A stretch of DNA of 64,000 nt from Paenibacillus amylolyticus (GTDB lineage Bacteria; Bacillota; Bacilli; Paenibacillales; Paenibacillaceae). The notes beneath the pieces were generated by a model that saw only the letters and a list, made by a program, of their open reading frames with translations, did no database searches and had not been told where the DNA came from. The DNA lies in assembly GCF_001570725.1 (NCBI RefSeq), contig NZ_BCNV01000001.1, positions 3,100,001 to 3,164,000 on the forward strand, in the 5' to 3' direction. Below are positions 8,758-17,598 of the stretch, in pieces; the first letter of the stretch is position 1, and each line of letters starts with the position of its first letter. A program made the position numbers and the translations under genes.

Positions 8758-9351
8758 TTAGAACCGTCCTGTCGTTCTGTAAAGGTCCCACGCATACACG
8801 GCCATCATCGTTTTGGCATCGCTAATCCGGTTCTCGTCCATGAGCGCATAGGCTTCCTCCAGAGTTATTTCGGCAACTTCAAGGAATTCATCTTCGTCCA
8901 GCGCCATGTCTCCTGCTTCAAGCTCTTCTGCGATGTAGAGATGAATAATTTCATCTGCGAACCCTGGTGAAGTATAGAACGAACGTAAATGACGTAGCGA
9001 CTTGGCCACATATCCTGTCTCTTCTCGCAGTTCACGTGCTGCTGCAACCTCCGGTTCTTCACCCGGATCCAGTTTACCCGCAGGAATCTCTACTTCGGTG
9101 CGTCCCATTGCCTGACGATACTGATCCACAACAAGCATGCGATCTCCGTTTAGAGCAAGTACAGCCACAGCGCCAGGGTGCCGGATAATCTCACGTGTAG
9201 CCGTCTGACCGTTCGGAAGCTTAACCGTATCGACCTGAAGTGAAATCACTTTTCCCTCAAAGATTGGCTTGGTGGATACGGTCACTTCATCCAGCTTGGG
9301 ATTGGCAGGTTGCGCAGCATGGATGGATTGGGCAGATTGATTTGGTTTCAT
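8758..9351 (-). CDS. nudF: ADP-ribose pyrophosphatase (Nudix hydrolase)
   Basis: A 197-residue Nudix protein with a complete Nudix box: G near KLDPGEEP, then REL-REETGYV (GX5EX7REUXEEXGU). The surrounding sequence (DQYRQAMGRTEVEIPAGKL, FYTSPGFADE) matches ADP-ribose hydrolases, which convert ADP-ribose to AMP and ribose 5-phosphate. The ATG at 9351 is chosen; GGAG lies 11 bases upstream. It is followed after two bases by the EndoQ-like gene, as in B. subtilis nudF-yqxK, so the two are very likely co-transcribed. Confidence 0.92.
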   Translation of the reverse strand: MKPNQSAQSIHAAQPANPKLDEVTVSTKPIFEGKVISLQVDTVKLPNGQTATREIIRHPGAVAVLALNGDRMLVVDQYRQAMGRTEVEIPAGKLDPGEEPEVAAARELREETGYVAKSLRHLRSFYTSPGFADEIIHLYIAEELEAGDMALDEDEFLEVAEITLEEAYALMDENRISDAKTMMAVYAWDLYRTTGRF

Positions 9352-9473
9352 TCGTTCTTCAACTCCATATTGTAGGATTATATATTCGGTTAATGTATAA
9401 ATCACTGATTTTGGGCATATGGTGAGCGTATAGAATTCTCAGAGCAAATATAAACGAATCAGGGGGACTTTCG

Positions 9474-9608
9474 ATGAATAGTTATATGACGCCTCAATCC
9501 TTACACGTGGTAGGACAAGCCCGGCAAGTACAGCTCATACTCAAGCAATGGTTGCGCGAGTGGGGCCCGGATGCCAAGATAGTTGATCTGCTCGCTGGAC
9601 GCAAATGA
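9474..9608 (+). CDS. 44-residue micro-protein, unknown function
   Basis: An ATG frame of 44 codons with a strong AGGGGG ribosome binding site eight bases upstream and a terminator downstream. The predicted peptide is mostly helical, with a leucine/glutamine-rich middle and a KQWLREWGPDAKIVDLLAG segment, and has no transmembrane helix or cysteine. It is divergent from nudF and convergent with the M20 peptidase gene. I do not recognise a family. Ribosome binding site and terminator make it a likely real gene. Confidence 0.6.
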   Translation: MNSYMTPQSLHVVGQARQVQLILKQWLREWGPDAKIVDLLAGRK

Positions 9609-9690
9609 ATAGGTCATTAATCCATTCACCCATTGACTCAATTTGACACTAAATTAACAAGTTTTCTCCCTTGAAATATAACATGAATTC

Positions 9691-9734
9691 GCAAAAAGTC
9701 CGAATCCGTACAGACCGGGTTCGGACTTTTGTCT
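9691..9734. terminator. Bidirectional terminator
   Basis: AAAAGTCCGAA and TTCGGACTTTT form an 11-bp stem around a 13-base loop, with A-rich and T-rich flanks on both sides. It sits between the convergent 44-residue gene and the M20 peptidase gene. Confidence 0.85.
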
Positions 9735-9746
9735 AAGAAGTACACA

Positions 9747-10880
9747 TTATTTCTTGTCTGCTGCCGTTTCCTGAATAATAGCCACGACCACCTGGGACAA
9801 CTTTACAATATCTTCGGCACGAATGCGTTCTTTGGTTGTATGAATATCCTCATACCCTACCGCCAGGTTCGCAGTTGGAATGTTGAATCCGTTAAAGATA
9901 TTGGCATCACTGCCACCACCGGAAGCAAACGTACTTGTCTCTAGCCCAATACTGCGAATGGCACGCTGCGCAAGCTGCACAACTTCATGTTCATCATGGA
10001 AACCAAATGCAGGATACAGGATCTCGCTTCTGAATTCAGCCGTTGCACCATGTTTGCGACATGTCGTTTCCAGCGCTTCACGCATCTGTGCAACCTGCAA
10101 TTCCACTTTCTCCTGTACAATGCTGCGGGCCTCCGCCTCAATCTGCACAAAGTCACATACCACGTTGAGTGCTGATCCACCCTGGAATTTGCCAATGTTC
10201 GCGGTTGTCTCATCATCAATTCGTCCAAGCTTCATGGCTGCAATGGCTTTCGCTGCAACCTGAATGGCGCTGATTCCGTCTTCCGGGTTCACGCCCGCAT
10301 GTGCGGACTTCCCATAGATGCTCATCTGAATTTCAGCTCTGGCCGGTGCAGCTACACAGATCGTGCCCACAGCACCGTTGGAGTCAAGCGCATAACCAAA
10401 CGCAGCATCGATATCCTTCGGATTCATGGCGCGTGCACCTACCAGACCAGACTCTTCGCCAACTGTAATGACCAATTGAATTTTGCCATGCGGAATGTTA
10501 TTTTCCTGAATCACACGAATCGCTTCGAACAACGCCGCAATCCCTGCCTTGTCATCTGCTCCCAGGATCGTTGTTCCATCACTGCGAATCCAGCCATCTT
10601 CACCCAGTTCAGGCTTAATTCCCTGTCCCGGCGTTACAGTGTCCATATGACATGTGAAAAAGATCGGTGCAACCCCTTCTGTTCCTTCGGCTTCCCAGGT
10701 AATGACGAGGTTTCCGGCGCCATGGCCGGTTTGCTCCATGGTGTCGTCCTCATAGACATGAAGACCAAGCTCTGCAAACTGTTCTTTTAACACATTCGAG
10801 ATGTTCTGTTCATTTTTCGTTTCACTATCAATCTGCACCAGTTCCATGAACTGATCGATCACACGTTGTTGATTAATCAT
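9747..10880 (-). CDS. M20-family metallopeptidase, tripeptidase T-like (YqjE type)
   Basis: A cytosolic zinc aminopeptidase or tripeptidase of 377 residues. Metal and catalytic motifs are present: HMD in FTCHMDTVTPG, the bridging aspartate in ILGADDKAGI, the general base EE in VGEESGLVGA, and a late histidine near TTKER. The dimerisation lid domain lies in the middle. It resembles PepT-like proteins such as B. subtilis YqjE. The ATG at 10880 is preceded by GGGAGG. The substrate is not determined. Confidence 0.88.
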   Translation of the reverse strand: MINQQRVIDQFMELVQIDSETKNEQNISNVLKEQFAELGLHVYEDDTMEQTGHGAGNLVITWEAEGTEGVAPIFFTCHMDTVTPGQGIKPELGEDGWIRSDGTTILGADDKAGIAALFEAIRVIQENNIPHGKIQLVITVGEESGLVGARAMNPKDIDAAFGYALDSNGAVGTICVAAPARAEIQMSIYGKSAHAGVNPEDGISAIQVAAKAIAAMKLGRIDDETTANIGKFQGGSALNVVCDFVQIEAEARSIVQEKVELQVAQMREALETTCRKHGATAEFRSEILYPAFGFHDEHEVVQLAQRAIRSIGLETSTFASGGGSDANIFNGFNIPTANLAVGYEDIHTTKERIRAEDIVKLSQVVVAIIQETAADKK

Positions 10881-10960
10881 AGGACTTTCCTCCCTCTCGT
10901 GGATGCGGTACAATACAATTACTATGGCTTGTTTACTTTGTTGAAAGGAGTTCTCTCATC

Positions 10961-11062
10961 ATGCAAAAAAAGAAATGGTTCAAAATCATCATCTATCTCA
11001 TGCTGATCGCCATGATCGGGTCCACCCTTTTCATAGCTCTCGAACCGTTACTGTTCGGATAG
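10961..11062 (+). CDS. Prli42-like single-helix membrane micro-protein
   Basis: A 33-residue protein with four basic residues near the N-terminus followed by one hydrophobic helix (IIIYLMLIAMIGSTLFIA). Size, basic start and YLMLIAM core match the stressosome-associated membrane peptide Prli42, which in Listeria anchors the stressosome to the membrane. An AAGGAG site lies ten bases before the ATG and a terminator follows. It is divergent from the M20 peptidase gene. The assignment is by motif only. Confidence 0.7.
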   Translation: MQKKKWFKIIIYLMLIAMIGSTLFIALEPLLFG

Positions 11063-11068
11063 CAACTT

Positions 11069-11114
11069 GAAGCCTTTCGATGGTCTGTTTACAGACGTTG
11101 AAGGGCTTCTTTTT
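11069..11114. terminator. Terminator between the Prli42-like gene and lipB
   Basis: GAAGCC/GGCTTC outer and GGTCTG/CAGAC inner pairings form a long hairpin followed by TTTTT on the plus strand. Its right arm overlaps the last codons of the convergent lipB gene. Confidence 0.8.
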
Positions 11115-11796
11115 CGGTGACCCAATTAATCTCATATGGAAAAATGCGATTAAAGTACGGAACAATCTCGCGCGCTACTTGCTCCACTTCATAGGACTTA
11201 CCCGTTATATCTTCCAGAGAGGTAACGCCATACTGCTCAATTCCACAAGGAACGATTCCCTGAAAACCAGCATGTTGAATGCCTGAGGTGATGTTAAAAG
11301 CAAATCCATGACTGGTCACGAAACCGCGGCGGTGTTTGCAACGATTAAACTTGATACCGATTGCAGCAATCTTCATATCGCCAATCCACACACCCGTATA
11401 ACCCTCTTTGCGTCCGGCTTCAATGCCCTGGTCTGCGAGATAATCCATAAGCACCTGCTCAAGTTTACGTAAATATGCGTGTAAATCCAAGTCTTCATCC
11501 CGACCAAGAACCAATAACGGGTAGCCTACCAACTGGCCCGGACCATGATAAGTAATATCACCGCCACGGTCAATTTGAAACAAAGAGATCCCTTGCTCGC
11601 GCAACTCTTCCGGACTGAGAAGCAGATGCTCCGGATGATTTTGTGAACCGATCGTATACGTTGGCGGGTGCTGTAAAAGCAGCATCTGCTCCGCTCCCTC
11701 GCCCTCGTCCAATCGCTGTACAATCGCTTTCTGGCGGTTCCAAGCCTCTTCATAATCAAGCATCGGTATGTATGCAACATCCAGCGGCTTGCTCAT
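11089..11796 (-). CDS. lipB: Octanoyltransferase LipB
   Basis: This enzyme moves octanoate from acyl carrier protein to the lipoyl domains of 2-oxoacid dehydrogenases, the first step of lipoate synthesis. The 235-residue protein has RGGDITYHGPGQLVGYP, the lysine of DMKIAAIGIK, the TSHGFAFN segment and the catalytic cysteine in VPCGI. It lies next to the bkd operon, whose E2 subunit needs lipoylation. B. subtilis uses the unrelated LipM, so a LipB here differs from that model. The ATG at 11796 is chosen over a GTG at 11808 because of ribosome binding site spacing. Confidence 0.92.
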   Translation of the reverse strand: MSKPLDVAYIPMLDYEEAWNRQKAIVQRLDEGEGAEQMLLLQHPPTYTIGSQNHPEHLLLSPEELREQGISLFQIDRGGDITYHGPGQLVGYPLLVLGRDEDLDLHAYLRKLEQVLMDYLADQGIEAGRKEGYTGVWIGDMKIAAIGIKFNRCKHRRGFVTSHGFAFNITSGIQHAGFQGIVPCGIEQYGVTSLEDITGKSYEVEQVAREIVPYFNRIFPYEINWVTEKEALQRL

Positions 11797-11907
11797 GATT
11801 CCCCACACCCTTCTGCTTCAGGTTCAGTGTACAATTGAGCACCTGTCCGTAGACAGCAGGAAAAGTGCACGGCCTCCGGCACATACACTTCCCCGACAAC
11901 TATTTAC

Positions 11908-13353
11908 TTAATACACCTTGGTCTCCATGGTATATCCTTCAAGGTTTTCTTTGACACGTTGCAAGAAACGTCCGCTGATTACGCCATCCAGGATTCGGTG
12001 ATCCAGCGACAGACACAGGTTAGCCATCGAACGAACAGCGATCATATCATTAATAACCACTGGTTTCTTGACAATCGACTCAAATGTAAGAATCGCTGCC
12101 TGCGGATAGTTAATGATCGGCTGGGACAGGATCGATCCGAATGACCCCGTGTTGTTCACCGTAAACGTACCACCTTGCATATGGTCCAGCTTCAACGTTC
12201 CTTCACGTGTTTTGCGAGCCAGTTCATCCACTTCACGGGCCAGACCTGCAATATTTCGCTGATCGGCATGTTTGATAACCGGTGTAAGTACGGAATCTTC
12301 GGTTCCTACTGCCATGGACAGGTTAATGTCCCGTTTGACGATAATTTTGTCCACTGCCCATACCGAGTTCATGATCGGGTAGTCTTTAATCGCGTTAACG
12401 ACTCCCTTCATCATGAAGGACAGATACGTCAGATTGATGCCTTCCTTACGCTTGAACTCATCCTTGAGTTTATTGCGCAGCATCACGAGATTCGTTACAT
12501 CTACTTCGATCATCGTCCACGCATGCGGGATTTCCGATACGCTTTGACGCATATTCCGGGCAATGGCATTACGCACAGGGGTAACATCGATGAAATACTC
12601 CGATCTTCCCTGGCCGCCACCTTCCACTTCGATCTGTGGAATTTTCGGACTTTCGGTTAGATGAATGCCTGAATGTCTCACAGGAACACCTGCATCGGAC
12701 GCTGAGATTGCTTCTCCGGCGGTTAAACCCATTTCTCCATTTCCACGATTCACTCCGCTGAATGGAGATGCAGACGGCACACCAGAAGGCGCATGCTGTA
12801 CTGCTGCAGATGATGCTTGTGCAGACGATCCAGCCGCGTTACCTCCCTGTGCAACAAATGTCAGCACATCTTTGCGGGTAATACGACCACCGGCCCCAGT
12901 GCCCTGGATGCTTTGCAAGTTCAAGCCATGCTCTGCTGCCAAGGATTGCACTGCCGGGGAATACCGATTACGCATCGGCTGGTTGGGATCATGTCCTGCT
13001 GTATTTGAGGCAACAACAGGAGGATGGCTCACATGATGCTGCACTTGCTCCTGTTGCTGCGATACTTGTGTTACCTGCTCGGCCGCTTCTTCGTCGGAAG
13101 CAGCGACCTGCATGCGGCAGATTGCTTCACCAACAGCAATCGTTGTGCCCTCTTCCACCAAAAGGTCACCCATAATTCCATCCACGGTGGATGGAATCTC
13201 GGCATTGACTTTATCGGTGATTACTTCACAGATCGGCTCGTACTGTTCCACACGGTCGCCCGGTTTTTTCAACCATTTGCCTATGGTAGCCGAGACCAGC
13301 GATTCCGCCAATTGCGGCATAATGACCTCGATCCATTTCATACGTTCAGCCAT
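11908..13353 (-). CDS. bkdB: Branched-chain 2-oxoacid dehydrogenase E2 (lipoamide acyltransferase)
   Basis: The core subunit of the branched-chain 2-oxoacid dehydrogenase complex, 481 residues. An N-terminal lipoyl domain (residues about 5-80) carries the lipoyl-lysine in ITDKVNAE. An Ala/Gln-rich linker leads to a peripheral-subunit-binding domain (about 130-165, SPAVQSLAAEHGL...GRITRKDV). A Ser/Ala-rich linker leads to the catalytic domain ending with the active-site HRILDG. It is the last gene of the lpdV-bkdAA-bkdAB-bkdB operon. The complex makes branched acyl-CoA primers for iso/anteiso fatty acids; pyruvate as substrate cannot be excluded. Confidence 0.92.
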   Translation of the reverse strand: MAERMKWIEVIMPQLAESLVSATIGKWLKKPGDRVEQYEPICEVITDKVNAEIPSTVDGIMGDLLVEEGTTIAVGEAICRMQVAASDEEAAEQVTQVSQQQEQVQHHVSHPPVVASNTAGHDPNQPMRNRYSPAVQSLAAEHGLNLQSIQGTGAGGRITRKDVLTFVAQGGNAAGSSAQASSAAVQHAPSGVPSASPFSGVNRGNGEMGLTAGEAISASDAGVPVRHSGIHLTESPKIPQIEVEGGGQGRSEYFIDVTPVRNAIARNMRQSVSEIPHAWTMIEVDVTNLVMLRNKLKDEFKRKEGINLTYLSFMMKGVVNAIKDYPIMNSVWAVDKIIVKRDINLSMAVGTEDSVLTPVIKHADQRNIAGLAREVDELARKTREGTLKLDHMQGGTFTVNNTGSFGSILSQPIINYPQAAILTFESIVKKPVVINDMIAVRSMANLCLSLDHRILDGVISGRFLQRVKENLEGYTMETKVY

Positions 13354-13400
13354 TTGATTATCACTCCAAACTTTACTTTTAAACGATCCAAAAAACGAAA

Positions 13401-14387
13401 TTAAAACTCGGCAAGTGTACGCATTGCTGCTTTGGCTTTGTCCTTGCTCAGCATGTAGAATTTCTCCAATGTTGGGCTAATTGGCATGGCCGGCACGTCA
13501 GGTCCGCAGAGACGCTGAATCGGTGCATCCAGTTCAAACAGACATTCCTCGCTAATAATAGCGGCAACTTCGGCACCTACACCACCCGTTTTGTTATCTT
13601 CGTGTACAATCAGCACCTTGCCTGTCAGACGAGCGGAAGCAATAATCGCTTCACGGTCCAACGGTTGCAATGTGCGCAGATCCAGCACGTGTGCTGTAAT
13701 GCCTTCTTCACGTTCCAGCTCCTCAGCAGCCTGCATTACAAAATGCAACGGCTGGCTGTAGCCGATCACCGTAATATCCGCACCTTCACGAAGTACGTTG
13801 GCTTTACCAATCGGAACGATGTAATCATCTTCTGGCACATCTTCCTTAATGAGCTTGTAACATTTTTTATTTTCAAAAAAGAGTACCGGGTCCGGATCGC
13901 GAATGGCCGCCTTGAGCAGCCCTTTAGCATCGTATGCCGAGTAAGGAGCAATAATTTTTAGCCCCGGTGTACCAAAGAAGATCGATTCCGGACATTGGGA
14001 GTGATACAACCCACCGAAGATGCCACCACCAATTGGGGCGCGGATAACGATCGGGCAACTCCAGTCATTGTTGGAGCGATAGCGGATTTTCGCCGCTTCA
14101 CTAATGATCTGGTTCGTTGCCGGCAGCATGAAGTCCGAATATTGCATTTCGGCAATCGGCTTCATGCCATACATCGCTGCACCAATAGCTACACCTGCGA
14201 TAGCGGATTCGGACAAAGGTGTATCCATGACACGCATTTCGCCAAACTGATCCTGCAACCCTTTGGTCGTGGTGAACACGCCACCTTTGACCCCTACGTC
14301 TTCACCAAGGATAAAGACATTCTCATCTCGCTCCATCTCTTCTTTCATCGCGAGACGGATTGCATCAATATATTCCATCACCGCCAT
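13401..14387 (-). CDS. bkdAB: Branched-chain 2-oxoacid dehydrogenase E1 beta subunit
   Basis: A 328-residue transketolase-like E1 beta subunit that pairs with E1 alpha to decarboxylate 2-oxoacids with thiamine diphosphate. Typical segments are LGEDVGVKGGVF near residue 27, DTPLSESAIAGVAIG, EMQYSDFM and the C-terminal LRTLQPLD. The ATG follows the bkdAA stop by two bases and uses AGGGGG within the end of bkdAA, so translation is probably coupled. The bkdB gene follows after 47 bp. Confidence 0.94.
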   Translation of the reverse strand: MAVMEYIDAIRLAMKEEMERDENVFILGEDVGVKGGVFTTTKGLQDQFGEMRVMDTPLSESAIAGVAIGAAMYGMKPIAEMQYSDFMLPATNQIISEAAKIRYRSNNDWSCPIVIRAPIGGGIFGGLYHSQCPESIFFGTPGLKIIAPYSAYDAKGLLKAAIRDPDPVLFFENKKCYKLIKEDVPEDDYIVPIGKANVLREGADITVIGYSQPLHFVMQAAEELEREEGITAHVLDLRTLQPLDREAIIASARLTGKVLIVHEDNKTGGVGAEVAAIISEECLFELDAPIQRLCGPDVPAMPISPTLEKFYMLSKDKAKAAMRTLAEF

Positions 14388-14389
14388 AC

Positions 14390-15418
14390 TTACCGTCCCC
14401 CTTCTTCGCTGTCCGCATAAACGTGCGTCAGAGTGTCCTCAGGTTTCGGATATGGCGCGTTGTCTGCATATTCAGTCGCTTCTTTCATTTCCAACGCAAG
14501 CTGGGAAGCCAGATCCGCATCCCGGGCTTCGTCCCAGATGCCGCAATCAATCAGATAGTTCTTCATGCGAAGCACGCCGTCCTTCTTCCAGTTCTCTTCA
14601 ACTTCTTCCTTGGTCCGGTAAGCCAGATCATTGTCAGAAGTGGAGTGAGGAGATAGACGATACATCATCGCTTCAATCAGTGTAGGTCCTTCGCCTGCTA
14701 TGGCACGTTGACGTGCTTCCTTCACAGCAGCGTATACTTCAAGTGCATCGTTACCATCTACCCGCAGTCCAGGGAAACCGTAACCGAGCGCACGATCCGA
14801 TATTTTACCACTAAGCTGCTTGTGAATCGGTACCGAAATCGCATACTGGTTGTTCTCACACATAATAATGACAGGCAACTTGTGTACACCTGCAAAGTTG
14901 GCTCCCTCGTGGAAGTCGCCCTGGTTGCTTGATCCTTCACCAAATGTAACAAAAGAAACAAATTCTTGCTTTTTCATTTTGGCAGCCAATGCAAATCCGA
15001 CAGCGTGCGGAACCTGTGTTGTAACCGGGCTGGAACCCGTCACAATCCGCAGCTTTTTGTGACCGAAGTGACCTGGCATTTGCCGACCGCCACTATTCGG
15101 ATCTTCCGCTTTGGCAAAAGCAGACAGCATCAACTCACGCGGAGTCATGCCTACCGCCAGTACAAAGCCATAATCGCGGTAATAAGGTAAATAATAATCG
15201 TGATCCCGATCCAGACCAAAAGCAGCGCCTACTTGCGCAGCTTCCTGTCCTACACCGGATACGTGAAAGTTAATTTTGCCAGCCCGTTGCAAGAGCAAGC
15301 AACGCTCGTCAAACTTGCGTGCGAGCAGCATGTATTTGTACATATCCAATACTTCACCATCGCTAAGTCCCAGCTGTTCATGCCGATGGACCGCGTCTGC
15401 AGTACCTTGTGAACTCAT
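14390..15418 (-). CDS. bkdAA: Branched-chain 2-oxoacid dehydrogenase E1 alpha subunit
   Basis: A 342-residue E1 alpha subunit. The thiamine-diphosphate motif runs from FGEGSSNQGDFHEGANF to CENNQYAIS, with GEG where most E1 enzymes have GDG. The phosphorylation-loop-like segment YRLSPHSTSDND is present near residue 265. Together with bkdAB it forms the heterotetrameric E1. An AAAGGAGG site lies before the ATG. The 139-bp gap after lpdV may hold an internal promoter, but none is clear. Confidence 0.94.
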   Translation of the reverse strand: MSSQGTADAVHRHEQLGLSDGEVLDMYKYMLLARKFDERCLLLQRAGKINFHVSGVGQEAAQVGAAFGLDRDHDYYLPYYRDYGFVLAVGMTPRELMLSAFAKAEDPNSGGRQMPGHFGHKKLRIVTGSSPVTTQVPHAVGFALAAKMKKQEFVSFVTFGEGSSNQGDFHEGANFAGVHKLPVIIMCENNQYAISVPIHKQLSGKISDRALGYGFPGLRVDGNDALEVYAAVKEARQRAIAGEGPTLIEAMMYRLSPHSTSDNDLAYRTKEEVEENWKKDGVLRMKNYLIDCGIWDEARDADLASQLALEMKEATEYADNAPYPKPEDTLTHVYADSEEGGR

Positions 15419-15557
15419 ATGAGGTACCTCCTTTTAATCAGAGCCTGCGCAAACCTTACTACCCGATCTTATAACCTGGTACTAAGACTTGGCTTAACCT
15501 TATTATAATCCCTTTTACCCAAAAAAGGAAAGGACCTTTCTCATAAGCCTGTTTGGC

Positions 15558-16982
15558 TTACATTCCAATGGCCTTTCCATCGACCGCGAGCATGGCTTCA
15601 CCCATGATTTCCGACAGAGAAGGGTGTGGATGAATGGTTTGTCCGACTTCCCAAGGTGTGGCATCCAGCATCTGAGCCAGAGAAGCCTCTGCGATCAATT
15701 CCGTCACATGGGTGCCAATCATATGTACCCCCAATATATCATTCGTCTTGGCATCTGCAATCACCTTCACGAATCCATCCCGACTTCCATGAATGAGCGA
15801 TTTGCCAATGGCCGAAAATGGGAACTTGCCTGTTTTGAGTTCATAGCCACGTTCTTTGGCTTCACGCTCAGTGAATCCGATGCTAGCTGCTTCCGGACGT
15901 GTGTACACACAGCGCGGAATACGATGGGATTCCACAGCATGTACCGTTTCCCCCGCCAGGTGATTGACAGCGAGAATGCCTTCATGACTTGCGGCATGTG
16001 CAAGCTGTAGACCGCCGATGCAGTCTCCAATGGCGTAGATGTGACCTTCACCGGTTTGTAACTGTTGGTTCACAGCGATGAAGCCGCGTTCCAGTTTGAT
16101 ATCTGTATTTTCCAGTCCGATATTTTCGACATTGGCTTGACGTCCAACCGATACGAGCATTTTCTCCGCTCTCAGCGTTTCCTGCTTATCGTCACCAAGC
16201 TGCACATCAATCTGGATGCCCTCTTGATCCGTGCTATATGTTTCTGTTAGAACCTTGGCACCCGTCAGGAAACGAACACCCCGTTTGCCAAGCAATCGCT
16301 GCATTTCTCTGGCAACATCTTCATCCTCGGCAGGCAACACATGAGCTGCTGCTTCAACCACAGTGATTTCAACGCCAAAGTCATTCAGCATGGATGCCCA
16401 CTCCAGTCCAATCACACCCCCACCGACAATAATGAGTGATGCAGGAAGCTCATCCATACGCAGTGCTTCGTCACTGCTCATAATAAACTTACCGTCCGGT
16501 TCCAGGCCCGGCAGGACGCGTGGACGTGAACCGGTAGCAATAATGAGATTGGTTGGCACAACCGTATCCATCTCGCCATCTTCGAACTCTACAGCAACCG
16601 CTCCGCTCTGCGGGGAGAAGATGGATGGTCCAATAACGCGACCGTTGGCGTGTACGACCTGAATTTTATTTTTTTTCATCAAATATTGAACGCCCTGATG
16701 AAGCTGCTCCACAATCGCATCCTTGCGCGCCTGCACTTTGGGAAATACAAGGGTAGCTCCAGCTGTCTCGATACCATACGTTTCGCTCTCCTGAATCTCG
16801 GCGTATACTTCCGCGCTTTTCAGCAAAGCCTTACTCGGAATACAGCCACGATGCAGACAGGTTCCCCCAAGCTTGTCCTTCTCAATAATAACGACCTGTT
16901 TCCCCAACTGTGCAGCCCGGATCGCGGCTACATATCCACCGGTCCCTCCTCCAAGTATTGCAACATCACATGTAATTGGCAT
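15558..16982 (-). CDS. lpdV: Dihydrolipoyl dehydrogenase (E3) of the bkd complex
   Basis: This flavoprotein of 474 residues reoxidises the dihydrolipoyl groups of E2 with NAD+. It has the FAD motif GGGTGGYVAAIRAAQLG, the redox-active CLHRGC disulfide, the NAD motif IVGGGVIGLEWAS, a second FAD motif IYAIGDCIGG and the C-terminal HPHPSLSE with the catalytic histidine. As the first gene of the bkd cluster it matches B. subtilis lpdV, but the ptb-bcd-buk genes that precede lpdV there are absent here. A GAGGAG site lies ten bases before the ATG. Confidence 0.94.
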   Translation of the reverse strand: MPITCDVAILGGGTGGYVAAIRAAQLGKQVVIIEKDKLGGTCLHRGCIPSKALLKSAEVYAEIQESETYGIETAGATLVFPKVQARKDAIVEQLHQGVQYLMKKNKIQVVHANGRVIGPSIFSPQSGAVAVEFEDGEMDTVVPTNLIIATGSRPRVLPGLEPDGKFIMSSDEALRMDELPASLIIVGGGVIGLEWASMLNDFGVEITVVEAAAHVLPAEDEDVAREMQRLLGKRGVRFLTGAKVLTETYSTDQEGIQIDVQLGDDKQETLRAEKMLVSVGRQANVENIGLENTDIKLERGFIAVNQQLQTGEGHIYAIGDCIGGLQLAHAASHEGILAVNHLAGETVHAVESHRIPRCVYTRPEAASIGFTEREAKERGYELKTGKFPFSAIGKSLIHGSRDGFVKVIADAKTNDILGVHMIGTHVTELIAEASLAQMLDATPWEVGQTIHPHPSLSEIMGEAMLAVDGKAIGM

Positions 16983-17221
16983 CTCTCATGCTCTCCTCTA
17001 TGAATCAAATTTCAATATGATTTATTAAAATAATGATGGCTTGAATCATGGTTTGTCTTATACCCTCTATATGCCATTGTACTCTCCTTGAGCGGTCAAC
17101 TCAAAATTTGAAGCGATCACACATGGACAGCCTATGCATTCCAAGCTATGATGGAATAAGGTATGATCTGTAAGCGTAACCTTTATTTAATGTCGACTTT
17201 GGCAGAAAGGGTATAATGCTC

Positions 17222-17533
17222 ATGAATACAAGATTAGTCTTTGCGCGATTTTTGGCGATTGTTGTTCTGGTCATTCCCGGTTTAATGGCAATGAAGGGTT
17301 TTCTGATGATGAAAGATGCCCTGTTCCTATACTATGCCGAGCACGGGAACGAACTGATCTCACCAGGTTTCCAGTGGCTTTCCTTTGCCGGTGGACTTGT
17401 CCTTTTTGCGGCAGGTATGAGTTTCCTGGGAGGCTGGATCCTGTTCCGTGACCGCAAGCGTAATTATGTAGGTCCCCGTTTCCGGTCCAAAAGTGTACCC
17501 GAAAAAGCAGAGACGCCCGGAAGGACTCCATGA
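17222..17533 (+). CDS. DUF2627 membrane protein (YqzF type)
   Basis: A 103-residue protein with two transmembrane helices (about residues 6-24, VFARFLAIVVLVIPG..., and 51-73, SFAGGLVLFAAGMSFLGGW) and a basic, disordered C-terminus. It matches the DUF2627/YqzF family, whose B. subtilis gene also lies beside the bkd cluster. ATG codons at 17216 and 17222 are both possible; the second has better spacing from AAAGGG. Its stop codon lies inside the stem of its own terminator. Function unknown. Confidence 0.8.
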   Translation: MNTRLVFARFLAIVVLVIPGLMAMKGFLMMKDALFLYYAEHGNELISPGFQWLSFAGGLVLFAAGMSFLGGWILFRDRKRNYVGPRFRSKSVPEKAETPGRTP

Positions 17534-17546
17534 GTCCGGGCTTTTT
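17515..17546 (+). terminator. Terminator overlapping the DUF2627 stop codon
   Basis: GCCCGGA and TCCGGGC form a 7-bp GC-rich stem around a 13-base loop, followed by TTTTT. The TGA stop at 17531-17533 lies in the loop. Confidence 0.9.
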
Positions 17547-17598
17547 GTGTGTCTATACAACACATACCGACAACTTTACATAGACAGGATGGATCATC

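Noticed and set aside
11811..11907. Possible terminator after bkdB
   Set aside because: A GTGCC/GGC hairpin exists but has bulges and only a TTTTCC tail.
15519..15557. Palindromic GAAAGGTCCTTTC and AAGCC/GGCTT sequences after lpdV
   Set aside because: Stems of four to five bases with poor loops; too weak to call a terminator confidently between lpdV and bkdAA.
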